From: Kineococcus rhizosphaerae
Lineage (GTDB): Bacteria > Actinomycetota > Actinomycetes > Actinomycetales > Kineococcaceae
Assembly: GCF_003002055.1 (NCBI RefSeq)
Contig: NZ_PVZF01000015.1
Span: 81,072-145,071, forward strand
Length of the DNA stretch: 64,000 nt
Reading direction: 5' to 3'
The position numbers and the translations under genes are program-made. Positions 1 to 7,718 of this stretch are shown here, piece by piece (position 1 is the first letter of the stretch; every line of letters begins with the position of its first letter). The notes beneath the pieces are model-generated. The model was not told the origin of the DNA. It made no database searches and saw nothing but the letters and a program-made list of their open reading frames with translations.

Positions 1-1556
1 TCGTAGAGGTGCTCCACCCACTGCGGCGCGGTGCGTCCCTCGGTGAACCGCGGGCCGACTCCCAGCCGCTCGGCGAGCCCGGACAGGGTCGCGTAGTCGT
101 CGCGGGCCTGCCCGAGGGGTTCGTGGACGCGGCCCATCGCGATGAGCCGGTCGTCGTAGCGCGCGGCGCCGACGTCGTCGCGCTCCAGCGTCGTCGTCGA
201 GGCGAACACGACGTCGGCGTGCCGGGCCGTCGACGTCCAGAACGGTTCGTGGACGATCACGGTCTCGGCGGCGCGGAACGCGCGCTGCAGCCGCTGCAGG
301 TCCTGGTGGTGGTGGAACGGGTTGCCACCGGCCCAGTGCACGAGCCGCAGGTGCGGGTAGGTCTCGTGGCGGCCGTCGACCTCGTACGCCTCCCCCGGGT
401 GCAGGAGCGCGTCGGCGATCCGGGCGACGGGGATCCGCACGCGCAGCGGGTCCGCGAACTGCGGGAAGGTCGGCAGCGGGTAGGACCCCGCCCGCTTCCC
501 GACGCCGCCCGTCGAGGCGTAGCCGTGCCCGAAGCCCCCGCCGGGCAACCCGATCTGGCCGAGCATGGCCGCGAACGCGACGGCCGCCCACAGGGGTTGC
601 TCACCGAAGCGGGTGCGGGCCACGGACCAGCTGACCGTGACCATCGTGCGGCCGCGGACCGCGCGCCGGGCGAGGTCGCGGATCGTCGCGGCCGGGATCC
701 CGGTGATCGCCTCGGCCCACTCGGGGGTCCGGTCGGCGAGGGTGGCCAGGAACTCGTCCGCCCCGTGCGTGCACGTGGCCAGGAACTCCCGGTCGTACGT
801 GCCGTCGGTCAGCAGCACGTGGCACAGCGCCAGCAGCAGCGCGGCGTCGGTCCCGGGGACGACGTCGAGCCACTGCGCGCCGAGCTCGGCGGCCAGGTCG
901 TCGCGCAGCGGGGAGACGAGGACGAACTCGGCGCCGCGGGCCCGGGCCCCGCGCAGGCGGCCCGCGACCTCGTGCCGGCTGATGCCCCCGGAGGCGACCT
1001 CGGAGTTCTTCGCGGGCAGCCCGCCGAGGGCGATGACGAGGTCGGTGCTCTCCTCGACGCTGGCCCACGACGTCGGGGACAGCAGCGGCTCCTGGTTGCC
1101 GACGACGTGGGGCAGCAGGACCTCCCCGACGCCGTGGCTGTACGTCCACGACGAGCGGACGGCGCCGCCGAGCACGTGGGAGAACCGGTGCAGCTGGCTC
1201 TGGGCGTGGTGGAACCGGCCCGCGCTGGCCCAGCCGTACGAGCCCGCGTACACCGCGCGGGGCCCGTGGTCGCCCAGGACGCGGGTGTACTCCGCGGCCA
1301 CCCGGTCCAGCAGCTCGTCCCACTCCACCGGGAGGAACTCGTCGCGGCCGCGGCGCTCGTCGGGGCCCGGGCCGTCCTCCCACCACCCGCGCCGCACGTG
1401 CGGGCGCAGCACCCGGGCCGTGGGGGTGGCGGCCACGGGCACGTTGGCCAGCAGCGCCGAGGGCTCGGGGTCGTCGGGGTGCGCGGTGACCACCACCCCG
1501 TCGTCGGTGGTCTGCGCGGAGAACGCGCCCCAGTGGGAGGAGTGCGGGGTGCTCAC
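1..1556 (-). CDS. BisC/TorA-type molybdopterin oxidoreductase, C-terminus beyond window
   Basis: Partial gene: the start (GTG at 1556) is inside the window and the 3' end runs off the left edge after about 518 codons. The N-terminus (MSTPHSSHWGAF) leads directly into the molybdopterin fold. There is no Cys-rich Fe4S4 motif, and GSYGWASAGRFHHAQ matches the BisC/TorA/DorA pattern in which a serine ligates molybdenum. Members of this DMSO-reductase subfamily reduce S- or N-oxides such as biotin sulfoxide, methionine sulfoxide or TMAO. No Tat signal is visible, so I infer a cytoplasmic BisC-like repair or scavenging role. It is divergent from the diguanylate cyclase at 1728. The substrate cannot be told from sequence. 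Confidence 0.85.
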   Translation of the reverse strand, partial: MSTPHSSHWGAFSAQTTDDGVVVTAHPDDPEPSALLANVPVAATPTARVLRPHVRRGWWEDGPGPDERRGRDEFLPVEWDELLDRVAAEYTRVLGDHGPRAVYAGSYGWASAGRFHHAQSQLHRFSHVLGGAVRSSWTYSHGVGEVLLPHVVGNQEPLLSPTSWASVEESTDLVIALGGLPAKNSEVASGGISRHEVAGRLRGARARGAEFVLVSPLRDDLAAELGAQWLDVVPGTDAALLLALCHVLLTDGTYDREFLATCTHGADEFLATLADRTPEWAEAITGIPAATIRDLARRAVRGRTMVTVSWSVARTRFGEQPLWAAVAFAAMLGQIGLPGGGFGHGYASTGGVGKRAGSYPLPTFPQFADPLRVRIPVARIADALLHPGEAYEVDGRHETYPHLRLVHWAGGNPFHHHQDLQRLQRAFRAAETVIVHEPFWTSTARHADVVFASTTTLERDDVGAARYDDRLIAMGRVHEPLGQARDDYATLSGLAERLGVGPRFTEGRTAPQWVEHLY

Positions 1557-1622
1557 CCGACCAGTGTCCCGCGTCCGACGCCGGCCCCGGCGACGCGCGA
1601 CGCGGCCCCGATGCAGCGCAAC

Positions 1623-1637
1623 GTGACGCATAGTCAC
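1623..1637. promoter_or_regulatory. Candidate operator dyad GTGAC-N5-GTCAC
   Basis: The arms gtgac and gtcac are separated by gcata, in the divergent spacer between the molybdoenzyme (start 1556) and the diguanylate cyclase (start 1728). No regulator gene lies next to it, so it could be chance. Position and symmetry are the only evidence. Confidence 0.25.
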
Positions 1638-1691
1638 TTACGGTTACCGGGTGACGTTTCGGACACGATCCGGATTCACCCGGACGGAGCA

Positions 1692-1718
1692 CTCAAGGAA
1701 CCGCGCGGACCTGCCGAG
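1692..1718 (+). promoter_or_regulatory. FliA (sigma-28)-type promoter of the diguanylate cyclase
   Basis: CTCA (1692-1695) and GCCGAG (1713-1718) are separated by 17 bases. I recall CTCA-N15-17-GCCGAA as the FliA consensus in the motile actinobacterium Actinoplanes. The start codon at 1728 is only 9 bases beyond the -10 element, so the transcript would be nearly leaderless. A purine-rich GAGGAG overlaps the same stretch and could instead serve as ribosome-binding site of a transcript started further upstream. Confidence 0.5.
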
Positions 1719-1727
1719 GAGCAGGGC

Positions 1728-3584
1728 ATGATCGCCAGACCGCAGCAGGACCGGACGGGTGCCCCCGGCCGCGTCACCCACCCCGCCGCCCGCGTGCGCG
1801 GCGGCGGGCTGCGGCTCGCGATCACGACGGCCGCCGTCGTGGCCGTCCTGTCCACGGTGGTGCCCGCGCTCGTCGGGGCCTCCAGCCCCGCCGACGTCGT
1901 CTGGTGGCCGGCTGCGGGGGCAGCCCTGGCCCTGGCGGTGCGCCGCCCGGCCCGGCGGTGGTGGTGCGTCGCCGGGACGCTCGTGGGGACGGTGGCCGCC
2001 TGCCACCTCCTGCAGCTGGACAGGTCCGACACGGCGGTGTTCGCGAGCGCGCAGGCGCTGCAGTGCGGGGTCGGCGCAGCGCTGGTCTCCGCACTCGGCC
2101 GAGGGGAGTCTGCGCGCTTGCGACGGGGCCGCGACGCGTGGCGGCTGACCGCCGGCGCGGTCGCCGGCGTCGCCACCTCCGCCCTGCTCGTGCAGACCGC
2201 CGGCCCCGCCGGTCCCTACGCCCTGAGCCAGCTGCTCGGGATCCTGCTGCTCGCGCCCGCGCTGCTCGTGCCGCAGCGGCCCGAGACCGGGGACGCGCGA
2301 CGCTCCCGCGCGGCCCTGACGGAGTGGCTGCTGGTCCTGGCCGTCTCCGCGGGCGTGTCCGCCGCCGTCTTCTGGAACTCCGCCCCCGGCCCCTGGTCCT
2401 TCCTCGTCGTCGTCCCCATCCTGTGGGGCGCGGCCCGCCTCGGCGTCGGCCGCGCCCTGACGTGCCAGCTCGTCGTCGCCGTCGTCGCCACCAGCGGCAC
2501 CGCCGCCCACCTCGGCCCCTACCGCGAGCTCGGCCCGCAGGGCTCCGTCGTCCTGCAGGCGCTGCTGTTCACCTCCGGCGCCGTCGCCCTCGTCATGTCC
2601 CTCGTCGTCCGCTCCCGCGAACGGGCCGCCGACCTCGCCGGCCGGCGCGAGGAGGTCTTCCGCCGCACCTTCGACGACGCCCTGCTCGGCGTCGCCCTGC
2701 TGCGCCTGCGCCCCGACGGTTCCGCCGTCGTCGCCCGCGTCAACGAACGCCTGCAGTCGATGCTCGGCGTCGACGTCCCCGTCGGCTCGGACTGGTCCGA
2801 GCAGGTCCACCCCGAGCACCGCGAGGTCTTCGTCGAGGCCGTCACCGAGATGGCCCGCGAGGTGGGCCAGGGCCGCCAGGCGCACTGGCACGCCGAGCTC
2901 CAGCACGGCGACGGCGAGATCTGGCTCGAACTGGCCGCCGCGGCCTGGCCGACCCCCGGCGACGACGGCCGCCCCGGTGAGGTCGGCGCCGTCGTCCAGG
3001 TCGCCGACGTCACCCAGCGCCGGCTCGTCCAGCGCCGCCTGCGCGAGGCGGCCCTGCACGACCCGCTGACCGGGCTGCCCAACCGCACCCTCCTGGAGGA
3101 CCGGGTGCGGCACGCGCTGTCGGCCGCCGCCCGCAGCGGCGAGCGGGTCGCGCTGCTGTACTGCGACCTCGACGACTTCAAACCCGTCAACGACACCGGC
3201 GGTCACGCCGCCGGCGACCACGTCCTCATCGACGTCGCCGACCGCCTCACCGCCGCCGTGCGCCCCGGGGACACCGTCGCCCGCATCGGCGGCGACGAGT
3301 TCGCGATCGTCTGCCCCGACCTGCCCGACGAGGACGCCGCCCGCGACATCGCCGACCGCGTCGTGGCCGCCATGGCCGACCCGTTCCCCGTCGCCGGCTG
3401 GCGGTTCGACGTCGGCATCAGCGTGGGCCTGGCCATGGCCGACGCCGGGCAGGACGCCACCCGCGTCCTGCAGCAGGCCGACCAGGCCATGTACGAGGCC
3501 AAGGGCGCCGGGAAGGGCCGCGTGCGCGCCGCCTCCCCCGCCGGCCGGGTGCACCGCACGATCGACCTGCGCACCGGCAGCTGA
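1728..3584 (+). CDS. Membrane diguanylate cyclase (MASE1-like, PAS, GGDEF)
   Basis: Protein of 618 residues that should make c-di-GMP from two GTP at the membrane. About eight hydrophobic segments fill residues 25-300 (MASE1-like sensor), then a PAS-like region at about 305-430 and a GGDEF domain from about 440. The catalytic motif ARIGGDEFAIV is intact (GGDEF at 521-525). RPGD at 512-515 lies exactly five residues before it, the position of the allosteric I-site, so product inhibition is expected. The start ATG follows GAGGAG; a longer open frame continues upstream but is only antisense to the molybdoenzyme. The FliA-type promoter suggests co-expression with flagellar genes. What the sensor binds is unknown. 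Confidence 0.88.
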   Translation: MIARPQQDRTGAPGRVTHPAARVRGGGLRLAITTAAVVAVLSTVVPALVGASSPADVVWWPAAGAALALAVRRPARRWWCVAGTLVGTVAACHLLQLDRSDTAVFASAQALQCGVGAALVSALGRGESARLRRGRDAWRLTAGAVAGVATSALLVQTAGPAGPYALSQLLGILLLAPALLVPQRPETGDARRSRAALTEWLLVLAVSAGVSAAVFWNSAPGPWSFLVVVPILWGAARLGVGRALTCQLVVAVVATSGTAAHLGPYRELGPQGSVVLQALLFTSGAVALVMSLVVRSRERAADLAGRREEVFRRTFDDALLGVALLRLRPDGSAVVARVNERLQSMLGVDVPVGSDWSEQVHPEHREVFVEAVTEMAREVGQGRQAHWHAELQHGDGEIWLELAAAAWPTPGDDGRPGEVGAVVQVADVTQRRLVQRRLREAALHDPLTGLPNRTLLEDRVRHALSAAARSGERVALLYCDLDDFKPVNDTGGHAAGDHVLIDVADRLTAAVRPGDTVARIGGDEFAIVCPDLPDEDAARDIADRVVAAMADPFPVAGWRFDVGISVGLAMADAGQDATRVLQQADQAMYEAKGAGKGRVRAASPAGRVHRTIDLRTGS

Positions 3585-3587
3585 CCC

Positions 3588-3682
3588 CCGCGATCGAGGA
3601 ATCCCTCACCGCGATCAAGGACGACACCGGCCTCCCACCGCGCACTGTTCCTCGATCGCGGCGAGGGATTCCTCGATCGCGG
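3588..3682. repeat. 34-bp inverted repeat between convergent genes, probable bidirectional terminator
   Basis: Arms 3588-3621 and 3649-3682 are complementary over 34 bases with two mismatches, around a 27-base loop. Each arm is itself built from two copies of a ccgcgatcgagga-like 13-mer separated by atccctca. It fills the space between the stop codons of the diguanylate cyclase (3584) and the P1 peptidase (3697). There is no T-tract, as is common for actinobacterial terminators. Confidence 0.7.
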
Positions 3683-3696
3683 AGGGAGGTGGGGGC

Positions 3697-4602
3697 TCAG
3701 GGAAGGGGGAAGCGCGGCCAGTCGCCGACGTCCTCGGCCGCGGCGACCCCGTCCAGCACCGCCTCGCGCACGACGTCGGCGGCGACCCGCTGGAGCTCCA
3801 CGAGCTGCCCCACCCGCTCCCGCCGATCGTCCGCGAGCGCCACGCCCCCCGTCGCCAGGGCGAACACCGTGTCGCCGTCGGCGAGGGTGTGGACGGGGTC
3901 CAGCGCCCGCGCCAGGCCCGCGTGGGCCGCGGTCGCCGTCCGCGAGGTCTCCGCGGGGTCGAGCGCTGCGTCGGTGCCGACGACGACCAGGGTGGTGTTC
4001 AGCGGCCCGGGCACGACCGGTCCCGCCGCGACGGCCCCGACCGGCAGCCCGACGGCGTTGACGACCGCCAGCGCCGCCACGACGCACCCGCCGGCCCGGG
4101 CGGACGCGGTCCCGACCCCGCCCTTGAACCGGCCCCCCACGAGCGCGCCCGTCCCGGCGCCCACGACCCCGCGGGCCACGTCGCCGCCGGTGGCCGCGGC
4201 CGCCGCCGCGTACCCCATGGCCTCCGTCGGGTGGTGGGCGAACACCCCGCCGCGGCCCAGGTCGAAGACGGCGGCGGCGGGCACGATCGGGACGACCTCC
4301 CCGGGCCCGTCGCCCACGGCGAACCCGCGGCCGCGCTCGGCGAGGAAGCGCTGCACGCCGTGGGCCGTGACGAGCCCGTAGGCCGACCCGCCGGTGAGCA
4401 CGACGGCGTCGACGGTGGGCACGAGGGTCCGCGGGTCCAGCGCGTCGGTCTCGTGGGTGCCCGGGCCGCCGCCGCGCACGTCGACCCCGCCGACCGTGCC
4501 CGGCGGGGTGAGGACGACGGTGACCCCCGTGAGCCAGCCGTCCCCGCGGCGCGTGAGGTGCCCGACCTGCAGCCCGGCGACGTCGGTGAGCTGCCCGCTC
4601 AC
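3697..4602 (-). CDS. P1 family (DmpA/NylC-like) self-processing peptidase
   Basis: Protein of 301 residues of the N-terminal-nucleophile S58/P1 family, which includes L-aminopeptidase D-esterase DmpA and the nylon-oligomer hydrolase NylC. Family signatures include VVLTGGSAYGL (66-76) and GGRFKGGVGTAS. GPLNTTLVVVG contains the Asn202-Thr203 pair expected as the autocleavage site, leaving Thr203 as N-terminal nucleophile. It would hydrolyse small peptides or amides in the cytoplasm. The GTG start overlaps the stop of the upstream phosphatase gene (GTGA, 4599-4602), so the two are translationally coupled. Why they are paired is not obvious. The physiological substrate is unknown. Confidence 0.85.
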   Translation of the reverse strand: MSGQLTDVAGLQVGHLTRRGDGWLTGVTVVLTPPGTVGGVDVRGGGPGTHETDALDPRTLVPTVDAVVLTGGSAYGLVTAHGVQRFLAERGRGFAVGDGPGEVVPIVPAAAVFDLGRGGVFAHHPTEAMGYAAAAAATGGDVARGVVGAGTGALVGGRFKGGVGTASARAGGCVVAALAVVNAVGLPVGAVAAGPVVPGPLNTTLVVVGTDAALDPAETSRTATAAHAGLARALDPVHTLADGDTVFALATGGVALADDRRERVGQLVELQRVAADVVREAVLDGVAAAEDVGDWPRFPLP

Positions 4603-6389
4603 GGGAACCGCACCGCCAGCAGGGCGCAGTCGTCCTCGCCCCAGTTGCCCACCAGCTCGGCCAGCAGCACGTCCAGCAGTTCGTCCAGCTCCAGCGACCG
4701 GCCGCGCCGCAACGACTCCCGCACCCGGTCCAGGCCACCGGCCAGGCTGCGGCCCCGGTGCTCGATGAGCCCGTCGGTGTAGAGCACCAGCGTCGAGCCC
4801 GCCGGGACCGTCACGACGTGCTCGTGCCGCGGGGACTCCGGCACCAGCCCCACCAGGAGGTCCGAGGCGGCGTCGAGCAGCTCGGTGCGCCCGTCGGGCA
4901 GCAGCAGCACCGGCGGCGGGTGCCCCGCGTTGGTCCAGCGCACGACGAACCCGTCGGTGGTGTCCTGCACGCAGGCCACGACGAGCGTGGCGAGCGCGTC
5001 GATGCCCAGCCCGGCCAGCGCCCGGTCCAGCCGCTCCACCGGCCCGGTGGGTGAGGGGCCGCCCTCCCACACGAAGGCCCGCAGCAGCCCCCGGACCTGG
5101 GCCATGGTCGCCGCGGCGGCCATGTCGTGCCCCACGACGTCGCCCAGCACCAGCGTCGCGGACCCCGGGTCGGCCCCGGAGCCGACGACGACGTCGTACC
5201 AGTCCCCGCCGATCTGGTCCTCGCGCGAGGCCGGCACGTACCGGCCCCGCACCTGCAGCCGCCCGGTCGCCTCCGGCAGCCGCGGCAGCAGGGACGCCTG
5301 CAGCACGTGCGCGCGCGAGCGCCGGTCCGCGTCGAGCGTCGCCCGGTCCAGGGCCTGGGCGGTGAACCGCGCCAGCGCGCTCCACACGTCGGCCTCGGCC
5401 TCCAGGGTCTGGCGGGGCGATTCCCAGACCAGGCACAGCACCCCGACGAGCCGGTCCTGCACGAGCAGCGGGAGGTAGGCCGAGGCCGCGAAGTCAGGCA
5501 TCGCCGCCTTGCCCTCGACGTCGGGGAACGCCGCGCGCAGCTCGGCCACGTCGGCGAACAGGAGCGGGCGGCGCTCGCGGGCGGCGGCCGCGGAGGGGAC
5601 GGGGGCGTCGAGGTCGATGGTCCGCCAGGCCGCGGACGTGCCGGGCGGCAGGGTGTCGAGGTCGACGAAGCGCAGCCGGCGGGGCCCGTCGGGCAGCAGC
5701 AGCCCCGACCACGCCCCGCCGAGCTCGGAGCGGGTCACGGCGGCGACGGTGGCGCTGACCTCCTCGACGGTGCGGGCGCCGACGAGCGCGTCCCCGAGGC
5801 TGAGCAGCAGCCGGTTGCGCTCCTCGAGCAGACGCAGGCCGAGCTCGGCCGCGCATGCCGCCGCGAGGTCCTCCAGGACCCCGAGCTGCTCGCTCGTCCA
5901 CGACCGGGGTGCGCCGTCGATGGCGCACAGGACGCCGACGACGGGGGCGTCGGGGGCGGCGACACCGGTGCGCGGGTCGGGCAGGCGCAGCGGGACACCG
6001 GCGTAGGCGACGACGCCGAGGTCGGGGATGGCCAGGGAGTCGCGGGTCAGGGGGTCCAGGCGGGCGTCCTCGACGGTGAACGGCTTGCCGGAGGTGACGA
6101 CGTGCTGGCACAGGGAGTGGGTCAGCGGCGTCTCGCGCGCGCTCTGCCACGGTTCGGGCAGGCCGACGGACCCGGGGAACACCTGCCCGTGGCGGCTGAC
6201 CATGGAGACGAGGGCGACGGGGGTGCCGAGGGCGGTGGTGCCCAGGCGCGCGAACCGGTCCAGGTCGGCGTCGGGGCGGGCGGGCAGCAGGGTGGTCTCG
6301 GCCAGCTCGCTGACCGCTTCGAGAGGGCCCTGCTCGCCCGGCGCGTCCTGCACCGGTGCATCATCGCTGGTCTGACCGCGCGTCGGCAT
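4599..6389 (-). CDS. GAF-GAF-SpoIIE (PP2C) serine phosphatase
   Basis: Protein of 596 residues. Two GAF-like sensory domains (about 40-190 and 205-360) precede a PP2C/SpoIIE domain from about 385, with metal-site motifs QIGGDWYDVVV, LGDVVGHDMAA, LYTDGLIEHR and EDDCALLAVRF. Such RsbU/RsbP-type phosphatases dephosphorylate anti-sigma-factor antagonists (STAS proteins) to release stress sigma factors. ATG at 6389 is chosen because GGGGGA precedes it and an upstream extension would enter the divergent kinase gene. It faces the RsbW-like kinase at 6484 across 94 bases, which suggests opposing phosphatase and kinase. No STAS protein is encoded in the window. Confidence 0.88.
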   Translation of the reverse strand: MPTRGQTSDDAPVQDAPGEQGPLEAVSELAETTLLPARPDADLDRFARLGTTALGTPVALVSMVSRHGQVFPGSVGLPEPWQSARETPLTHSLCQHVVTSGKPFTVEDARLDPLTRDSLAIPDLGVVAYAGVPLRLPDPRTGVAAPDAPVVGVLCAIDGAPRSWTSEQLGVLEDLAAACAAELGLRLLEERNRLLLSLGDALVGARTVEEVSATVAAVTRSELGGAWSGLLLPDGPRRLRFVDLDTLPPGTSAAWRTIDLDAPVPSAAAARERRPLLFADVAELRAAFPDVEGKAAMPDFAASAYLPLLVQDRLVGVLCLVWESPRQTLEAEADVWSALARFTAQALDRATLDADRRSRAHVLQASLLPRLPEATGRLQVRGRYVPASREDQIGGDWYDVVVGSGADPGSATLVLGDVVGHDMAAAATMAQVRGLLRAFVWEGGPSPTGPVERLDRALAGLGIDALATLVVACVQDTTDGFVVRWTNAGHPPPVLLLPDGRTELLDAASDLLVGLVPESPRHEHVVTVPAGSTLVLYTDGLIEHRGRSLAGGLDRVRESLRRGRSLELDELLDVLLAELVGNWGEDDCALLAVRFP

Positions 6390-6483
6390 CAGCGTCCCCC
6401 GCCCGGGTTGCCTGTGCGGCGCGCGGTGCCAGAGTTGGAGACGTCGAACGGGGCACGGGGTTGCCGGGACGAACCGAGGTGGC

Positions 6484-6852
6484 ATGACGCGTCTGGAGCT
6501 GCGGGCTGACCCGTCGGCTGCTCGGCGCACGCGGTCGTGGCTGCGCGAGCAGGTCTCCTCGTTGTCGCTGACCCGGCAGGCGCAGCAGACGCTGGAGCTG
6601 CTGACGACGGAGCTGGTGACGAACGCCGTCCGGCACGGCGGCGAGCCCATCGAGGTCCGGTTCCGCCGGCTCGACGGGTCGGTGCGGGTCTCGGTGAGCG
6701 ACGGCGGGCCGGGACGGCCGCTGGTGCGGCACGTGCCGCCGACGGCGACCGGCGGACGGGGTGTCGCGCTCGTCGACACCCTCGCCCGCCGGTGGGGTTC
6801 GGACACGGCCGCCACGGGCAAGACCGTGTGGTTCGAGCTCGCCCTGAGCTGA
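6484..6852 (+). CDS. RsbW-like anti-sigma regulatory serine kinase (HATPase)
   Basis: Small 122-residue single-domain GHKL ATPase. The N-box ELVTNAVRHGG (about residues 43-53), G1 box VSDGGPGRPL and G2 box GGRGVALVDTLA are all present, followed by the C-terminal TVWFEL strand typical of actinobacterial HATPase_c_2 proteins. These bind ATP and phosphorylate a STAS antagonist or hold a sigma factor. No sigma factor or antagonist is adjacent. The divergent SpoIIE phosphatase is the likely functional opponent. Confidence 0.85.
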   Translation: MTRLELRADPSAARRTRSWLREQVSSLSLTRQAQQTLELLTTELVTNAVRHGGEPIEVRFRRLDGSVRVSVSDGGPGRPLVRHVPPTATGGRGVALVDTLARRWGSDTAATGKTVWFELALS

Positions 6853-6890
6853 CCCGACCTGACGCCGCCCGGCGCGGCCCGGTCGGTCAG
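6849..6890. terminator. Candidate bidirectional terminator between convergent genes
   Basis: ctgacccgac (6849-6858) pairs with gtcggtcag (6882-6890) with one bulged C, around a GC-rich loop. The arms contain the stop codons of both convergent genes (kinase at 6852, aldo/keto reductase at 6887). There is no T-tract. Confidence 0.45.
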
Positions 6891-7708
6891 CCGAAGACGT
6901 CGGGGTCCGGGCCGGTGCGCTCGTCGCGGTCCAGGGCCGTGATCGCCGCGACCTGGTCGTCGCTCAGCTCGAACCCGGTGACGTCGAAGTTCGCGACGAT
7001 GCGTTCGGGCGTGACGGACTTGGGGATGACGATGTTGCCCTGCTGCAGGTGCCAGCGGATGACGACCTGGGCGGGGGTGCGGCCGAGGTCGCCGGCGATG
7101 CCGGTGACGACCGGGTCCCCGACGAGGTTCAGGCGCTGCGCCAGCGGGCTCCAGGCCTCGGTCGCGATGCCGTGCTCGTCGTTGAAACCGCGCAGGTCGG
7201 ACTGCACGAGGTAGGGGTGGACCTCGACCTGGTTGACGGTCGGGACGGTGCCGGTCTCGTCGAGGAGCTTGCGCAGGTGGGTCTTCTGGAAGTTCGAGAC
7301 CCCGATGGTGCGCACGCGCCCGGAGGCCTTGATCTCCTCGAACGCCTGCCAGGTCTCGACGTAGTCGTCGGCCTGCGTGGGCCAGTGGATGAGGTAGAGG
7401 TCGAGGTAGTCGAGGCCGAGCTTGGCCATCGAGTCGTCGAAGGCGGCGAGGGTCTTGTCCCGGCCGTGCTCGCTGTTGGCGAGCTTGGTGGTGATGAACA
7501 CGTCCTCGCGGGCGATCCCGCTGGCGCGCAGGGCGTCACCGACACCGGCCTCGTTGCCGTACCCGGCGGCGGTGTCGATGTGGCGGTACCCCGCCTGCAG
7601 GGCCTGCAGGACGACCTCGGCCGTCTGCTCCGGGGGGACCTGCCAGACCCCGAACCCCAGCTGGGGGATCTCGACGCCGTCGTGCAGCTTCTTCAGGGGA
7701 ACAGTCAC
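6887..7708 (-). CDS. Aldo/keto reductase (AKR5-like)
   Basis: NADPH-dependent oxidoreductase of 273 residues with the complete AKR catalytic tetrad: Asp and Tyr in HIDTAAGYGNEAGVG, Lys in FITTKLAN and His in YLIHWP. IPKSVTPERI supplies the NADP phosphate-binding loop. Length and sequence resemble the 2,5-diketo-gluconate reductase group, which reduces many aldehydes and ketones. A paralogue is encoded at 55672. The start is GTG at 7708, ten bases after the end of the upstream GGDEF-EAL gene, so the two may be co-transcribed. The substrate is not predictable. Confidence 0.88.
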   Translation of the reverse strand: MTVPLKKLHDGVEIPQLGFGVWQVPPEQTAEVVLQALQAGYRHIDTAAGYGNEAGVGDALRASGIAREDVFITTKLANSEHGRDKTLAAFDDSMAKLGLDYLDLYLIHWPTQADDYVETWQAFEEIKASGRVRTIGVSNFQKTHLRKLLDETGTVPTVNQVEVHPYLVQSDLRGFNDEHGIATEAWSPLAQRLNLVGDPVVTGIAGDLGRTPAQVVIRWHLQQGNIVIPKSVTPERIVANFDVTGFELSDDQVAAITALDRDERTGPDPDVFG

Positions 7709-7718
7709 ACGCCGGACC

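Noticed and set aside
9..1727. Long open frame on the plus strand running upstream into the diguanylate cyclase
   Set aside because: It is antisense to the molybdoenzyme, is Arg/Pro-rich without domains, and the cyclase has its own start at 1728. GC-rich DNA produces such frames.
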